This document shows, one piece after another, positions 58,405 through 64,000 of a stretch of 64,000 bases of DNA (within the stretch, counting starts at the first letter, position 1; every line of letters starts with the position of its first letter). Source of the stretch: Strongylocentrotus purpuratus. Lineage: Eukaryota > Echinodermata > Echinoidea > Camarodonta > Strongylocentrotidae. Location of the stretch: the NCBI RefSeq assembly GCF_000002235.5, contig NW_022145609.1, forward strand, positions 9,679,551 through 9,743,550, in the 5' to 3' direction. The notes under the pieces were generated by a model. It saw nothing but the letters and a program-made list of their open reading frames with translations, made no database searches and was not told the DNA's origin. The position numbers were made by a program, and so were the translations under genes.

Positions 58405-61400
58405 ATGTTCGGAACGGAAGAAGACAAACCCGGATCGAGTTCAGCCGCCGACATGGCAGATTTAGAAGAAGACAGCGGGTAAGCAATTTTGATTTCTTGC
58501 TCCAAGTCTCTATAATCTAGTCAATTGATGAGGAAGCACTAAACTTTCTTAACACCAGCAGTGAAAAATAAGCAGGTTTACACTTTACAGCCCAGGATTA
58601 GGAAAGTGAAAACGATGTTGATTAAAAAAAAAGAATAAAATTAAGAACTGATTGGTTGCTTCTTCTTCTTCTTCTTCTTCTTCTTCTTCTTCTTCTTCTT
58701 TTTCTGGGATACTCCTCAACGTTCCGTAAGGAACCAAGCGAGGAGGATGAGGGGGTGCGCACTGTGCTTGTTTAGTTCTTATTGCTTGCTGTCTCGGCTC
58801 ATGTCCATTTCTTTTTGTTGATTACAATTTATACAAAGTCTAAACTTTGACAACTAGACTACACACACTAATGCTCCAGGTCCAGGACAAAAAAAAAAAG
58901 GGATGCCTTTGAAAGTTTGATGGTAACTTTGAAATATATTTCAAGTGAGATTTCTCTCAACAAAAAATTTTGTTAATAATCCAGTGACTTTAGTTTTGCT
59001 CTTTGACACTTTTTCTCTTTTATTACAGGCCAGAAGAAGACGTTGATGCCGAAGCTTTGGAATTGATGGGTCAGGGCAAGAGGAATCTAGTGGTCGGTGA
59101 CCCTCCAGCTGCAGTCCAGTGTTTTCAAGAAGCCTGTGAATTGCTGTACGATCACATTTTCAGTAGACTTTTTTTTTTTACTACCGACAGGTCCTTGTCC
59201 CTTGACAAATTCTGAATAATGTCTAAAGTTGAACAATCTTCCATAGAACATATAGGCCTATATTAAATTAATGTCATTAAAATAAGACTTTTCGGAAAAA
59301 GAAGGAAAATTGAGAAATGAGTAGATTGACCTAAATACAGATTAATTTTGGTCTAATATGAAAATGTAGGAGAAGTAAATTGATTTAATTGAATCCCCTA
59401 GATAAACATGCATTTATTATGACAGGTCTTTAAAAAAAACTTATTTGGAATATCCCAAAATCAAGAAATTTATGAAAGTGAAGTTCACCAGTTTTATAAG
59501 CACCATGATGATTGCAGTAGATCACTAATCAGGTACATTCAACATTGTACCCTTACAACCTTGTACATTGCAGAGCCTCCAAATATGGTGAGACTGCTGA
59601 GGAGTGTGGTGATGCTTACTACCAGTACGGATGCTCGCTTCTTGAGCTGGCTAGCATGGAGAATGGTGTCCTTGGCAACGCCCTGCAGGGGGTCCCGGAC
59701 GAGTCCGCAGACTCCGCTGACTCGGACGACGAAGAGGGAGAACAGAAACCCAGTGGAAGCAATGTGGAAAGTGCAGACAAGTTAGAAGGTAAAGTTAACC
59801 CTTTAACATGGAACTTCTGCGAGAGAGGGAAACTCCCAATTCGGGGCTATAAAGATGGATGTGATTTTTCTAAGGGGATGAGTTAAAGTGGGTGCCACCA
59901 TCAGCTTTTTTGTGAAGTAGCCAACGGTTTATTTAAACGAATATGGAACTGATTTTGTCATTTTACCTAAAGGAAAAGCTGTGATCAAACTATAAAGATA
60001 AGAATAAAGAAAAACGTGAGAGAAAGAAAGTCAACACATTTATCTGAGTCAAGGATGTGTAGAATTAATGGGAGGTTGGTTTTTTAGAATTCCCTGGTAA
60101 TTGATGGTTGTGATTATTAGCTGTATCAGGTAATTGAATTTCTTTTGTCAAGATAAAATAGCTTTGTGTTGCCAGTACCAAATTGTCTACTGTGAAAGAT
60201 TGCAAAGCATTAACTATCAGTTGCTTACAATGCTTTTTGGGTGTGTCATTAACTTGGATGTGACATTAACAGTAAAAACCCTGTAGTTTCTTTGAACATT
60301 TGGGACAAGCATTCATTTGCTCCCTCTTTCTTATTCAGATTGAACCAATCAAGATCCTTTGTATGAGGCTTACTAATACTATTGCAGTGAACATAAGCTT
60401 GAGAATGTAATCACATGTTTGGCATACTTTTGTGTGAATTGAATGCCGGAATACAACATAGCCATGTGTTCTTTAATAACAATGAGATTGTGTGACCCGT
60501 ATCCTTTCTTTGAAGTGATACTAGAGTCTTGCCAACTAACTATGGGAATGTATGCTTAGGCTTCTTGTTGTTATTTTCTTCCGTGGAACATTCCTTTTGA
60601 TTGTTGGAATGCATTGCAACAATCTTTTATCTAATATCTAGGTCTAGTCACATTGTTTTCTGAGCATGATGAATGAATTGTTCTTTTTCCAAGACTTAAG
60701 TTCTGAATGTAATTTATTGATGTTTTCTCCTGTAGAACATACCATTAGTAATACTTCTGATTTACTCATTGTTTTGTAGAAATCCGATATTACTTTTTAT
60801 TTTGTATATTTGCATGTGGGTCAAATCTCTTCTTTCCTCAGTTTTTTTTTTCTCCACTCCTAGAGAGTTTGTATTGGCAAGATAACATTATTTCTGTATA
60901 CATGTACTGAATTCATTGATCATTACCATAGCTCAAAGTTGATCATAGACTACCATACTTGCATATAGACCTACGGGCAGCATAAGTGATTGCATTGAGC
61001 AAAGAGTAAGACACAATTGCTCAATTGTCAGTTATCCATGATGTTGACACTGGATTTTGCAATACCATCAAACTCAGATTTCTGCATATAGCCACATGTT
61101 ATTATTTAATCTGCTTTTATATGAGAAGGTTTGATTTAATATCAACTAAAATATTATGAGAACTGCCTTGAGCACAAGATTGTAGAGGCTCTTTTCACTA
61201 TAACAACTTCTCTGTTTTGTCCTTCCAAATTTACTATTCTCTCTCTCTTTCAGCCAAAGAGAGAGAAGAGGTGGCCCAGCAAGTAAAGGATGCCCTTGAG
61301 GCTAACTGCGAAAGTGAAGAATCCGAAAAGGAAGATAAGGGAAAAGAAGGGGAAGGGGGAGAAGATGAGGAAGAAGATGAGAAAGAAGATGAGAAGATGG

Positions 61401-63579
61401 AGGAGGGTGGGGATAATAAAGATGCAGAAGCTGCAAAGAAGGGAGAAGATGAAAAGAAGGATGTGAAGAAAGAAGAGATAAAGGAAGAGGAGAAGAAAGA
61501 TGAAGAGAAGGTGGTTGAAGAAAAGGATGCAAAGAAGGAAAAAGAAAAATCTAATGAAAAGGAGGCCGACAAGAAAGACACTGAGAAAGTAGATAAAGAT
61601 GATACTGTGAAGACTGATAAGAAAGAAGAGGAAGGCAAAACTGAAAAGAAAGGTATCAATGCACTTTTATTAGATAATGAAATATCGATGTGCCAAATTT
61701 CTGTAATGCACCTATATTTTTAACCTCAAGAGCAATGCAATTAATTCATGAAATCTATTGATCCTTGTCACAATTGTATTTTATATGTTTGATGTCTGTT
61801 TTTAATTGTGTAAGCTGTGAACTTGTGAATTGACTTAATTTGCATGAAATTGTCTGCCTGTGAAGTATAGTGTAGGGTCACACTCGAAAATCATAGCTTG
61901 ACCTTGACCCATCGACCCCTTGCTACCATACAGTTTCCAAATTTGTTGCTACTTTGCATAATTTAGACCCCAAAGAATGAGTTATGTAATATTTCACCAT
62001 GATAAACAAGTTAACAAAATTAATTTAATCAAGTTTAAAAAAGAATTCTTTGAATCTTCTGTCGAGAATGCTTGTGAAAAATAAATTAAATGAAATAGGT
62101 TAGGGATAGGGAATTAATTAATTAGCAATACAATAGTGATTCAGAAGAATGCAGATTCCACATTATTGTTACTATGTCAAGCAAACTATGTGACTATGAG
62201 CAACCTTCAAAGATTATGTGTGTGAATCTGTGAATTGCTTGTGGACATTGAGATATCCTTCTAGCTTATAATTCACATACTTATCTTATCTGGTGATTTT
62301 GTGTTATTATTTGAGCGTTTGTAATAATTTTTTTGTTCAACACTAGTGACTACCCAACAGTGATGTGTTACAGTACAGTTAAGAAGTTACTTGTTATAAT
62401 TTCATTTTATATTTTGTTCAATTTCTCAAATGTGCATGTTTGTACATATATATATTTTTCTGGTTGTATTTTTGTTGTCATGACATACCCCACCACCTGC
62501 CTGAAAAAGTTCTGCTTTTTGCTCTTGTTGATATGATCAATATTGATTGAAGTTTATTTGTTTAAACTGTTCTCATTTAATTGCCAGTGTTTCAAATGTT
62601 GTTTTTTTCTTCATAATTCTTAAAGAATAACAATTACTCATTACTAACTACGGTAGTGTATGTACAAACTAACACACTTTCATTTGAAATATGATATTAA
62701 ATTTAAATTTACATGGGTGTTGTGAAGATTAATTTATATAGGATTGATGCCAATCATGCCATGCATCTACATGTACTATCCTCTTTGCTCTATGCACTAC
62801 CCCACCCCCTGAAAAATGAGGGAATAACCAAAATCATATTGATTGAGCAGCATGAAGTCACATTAGGTTTTTTCAGTATGACACTGAAGATGGTGTGGGT
62901 TTTTCACACCCCCTCCTGTGTTCAAAGTCATCCATGAATTTGTATGTTAGTATTTTTACCCCCAAAATATAGATATTAGTAATCAGTGATAATATGGTCT
63001 CAAACTAAATGAAATGTAATTTTTTTTTAATTGCTGCTTTGTTTTCAAATATTGCAATTTATGAACCAGTTGTTTTTTGTGAAGTCTGTGCCATGTTGAT
63101 GTTTAATTTCCTCTTTAATATTTGACTACCTTTATAGCTCTTTTTCGTTGATCTGTTTGACATCCATACTTTTATTTTTGTAGAATTTAGGTGGTTAAAA
63201 ATATGCTACCATTAAGTGTTTGAATTTAAATAGTTTGATTTTTTAAAGAATATTGTTTAATAGAACAGACATTGTGTTATTTTTCATTATACATCGATAA
63301 CTACAAAATGGCATTTCAAAGATTGTAGCAAGCCATGCTCTCAAAGCTACTTCTTCACTTGGGGTAATGGTTGAATTTATAAGTTTTTAGAGCTTGTCAG
63401 AGCTTTCCACTGCTTATGTGCTTACCATTTTATGTATTTCATGCATTGCCTGTTAGGACAGATTTTAACTACATACATATAAGTATTTTCTAATGGAATT
63501 GACTATTTTTATTACTCATTGTACAGACGACGATGATGATGATGATGATGAAGCTGGGCCGTCCGCAGAAGGTGACCAG
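58405..63579 (+). CDS. NASP: Nuclear autoantigenic sperm protein (NASP/N1-N2 histone chaperone), 5' part
   Basis: Exons: 58405-58478, 59029-59145, 59574-59788, 61254-61652 and 63527-63579. They total 858 nt (286 codons) in continuous frame with AG/GT junctions. The gene continues past the window. NASP binds H3-H4 and linker histones and maintains soluble histone pools in nucleus and cytosol. Seen are a short acidic start ([17 protein letters not shown]), then the first TPR repeat ([67 protein letters not shown]), which matches vertebrate NASP closely. The 399-nt exon encodes [19 protein letters not shown]-like sequence followed by a Glu/Lys-rich tract, the acidic insert that interrupts TPR2 in this family. 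The next exon encodes a run of eight Asp before [10 protein letters not shown]. The remaining TPRs and the nuclear localisation signal should lie to the right. A 5' UTR precedes the ATG at 58405. Confidence 0.95.
58660..58701. repeat. TTC trinucleotide microsatellite
   Basis: About 13 copies of CTT/TTC in the first intron of NASP. Confidence 0.9.
61653..63526 (+). other. NASP intron 4, no other gene seen
   Basis: The 1.9-kb intron between the acidic exon and the Asp-run exon is AT-rich, with no recognisable element or RNA gene. Confidence 0.6.
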
Positions 63580-64000
63580 GTGAGTATTTTCTGCTTTCTG
63601 TATTTTTATCCCTTCAGTAAATCTGTGGAATCATATAGAAACTCAATGCAGGTTACCTCAATGTACATGTACAGTACTATAAGGCCATTAGCTGCTTCTG
63701 GTGGACCCCTAGTTCTCATAATGTGTTTTTGTCTAATTGCATTGTATTGTTTTCTATTGATACTCTGTTGTGTAAATATTTTTATGTATGTTTTCTTTTA
63801 TTGAGAGTGAAAATAAAGACTGAACTGAGATAGAGACTAAACAAAATTTGAAACTACTACACTCTTTCATGTCTAACATAAATAATATCAATGTGACAAT
63901 ATGCTTCTTCTTCATCTAGTAATCTTCAAAGGGCTATGCAGCCTACTATCAGGGAGATGAGAGTTTAATCTCCCTGCTATTATGAAGATAATTGCAATAG

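Noticed and set aside
61234-61659. 141-residue Ser/Phe-rich minus-strand open frame
   Set aside because: Antisense of the acidic NASP exon.
1-64000. Search for tRNA, rRNA, CRISPR or Polinton-type capsid/polymerase genes
   Set aside because: No cloverleaf, rRNA word, spaced direct-repeat array or such protein was recognised by eye; short RNA genes could still be missed.

Overview
This is animal nuclear DNA, most likely from an echinoderm and probably a sea urchin. It has long introns, consensus GT/AG splice sites, single-copy metazoan housekeeping genes, and a dense load of short inverted-repeat transposons of the kind common in sea urchin genomes. The species call is an inference from gene content and repeat style.

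Five protein-coding genes could be assembled exon by exon with continuous reading frame. (1) 18803-4518, minus strand: an eight-exon, 630-residue chromatin reader with two N-terminal winged helices, a double PHD finger and a SAM domain. It combines the reader end of KAT6 (MOZ/MORF) with the SAM end of SAMD1 and has no acetyltransferase domain. (2) 36189-30194, minus: PIGW, the GPI-anchor inositol acyltransferase, seven coding exons, 476 residues. (3) 41776-45040, plus: REX1BD, a small DNA-repair-related protein. (4) 54409-50965, minus: BTF3, the beta subunit of the nascent polypeptide-associated complex, four coding exons, 159 residues. (5) 58405 to beyond the right edge, plus: the 5' part of NASP, the TPR histone chaperone, five exons seen. 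The genes are unrelated in function; the order is not an operon.

The rest is introns, intergenic DNA and mobile elements. A Ty3/Gypsy-type LTR retrotransposon fossil lies at 22548-28268 with apparently identical 186-bp LTRs and a 5-bp target duplication. It is broken, in part by a nested 895-bp foldback DNA transposon at 25822-26716. A second copy of that foldback element at 39190-41684 carries a 5'-truncated non-LTR reverse transcriptase inside one arm. Both foldback copies have perfect 9-bp target duplications, which points to the Mutator-like group. At least five short hAT-like elements with 8-bp target duplications carry long internal G or C homopolymers. A separate set of TA-flanked elements begins with AAAGG-type ends. 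A 70-base poly-C run lies at 21058-21127.

The most interesting items are the KAT6/SAMD1 hybrid gene and the foldback element carrying a LINE reverse transcriptase. No tRNA, rRNA or CRISPR was recognised. Intergenic stretches with no supportable feature are listed as such.
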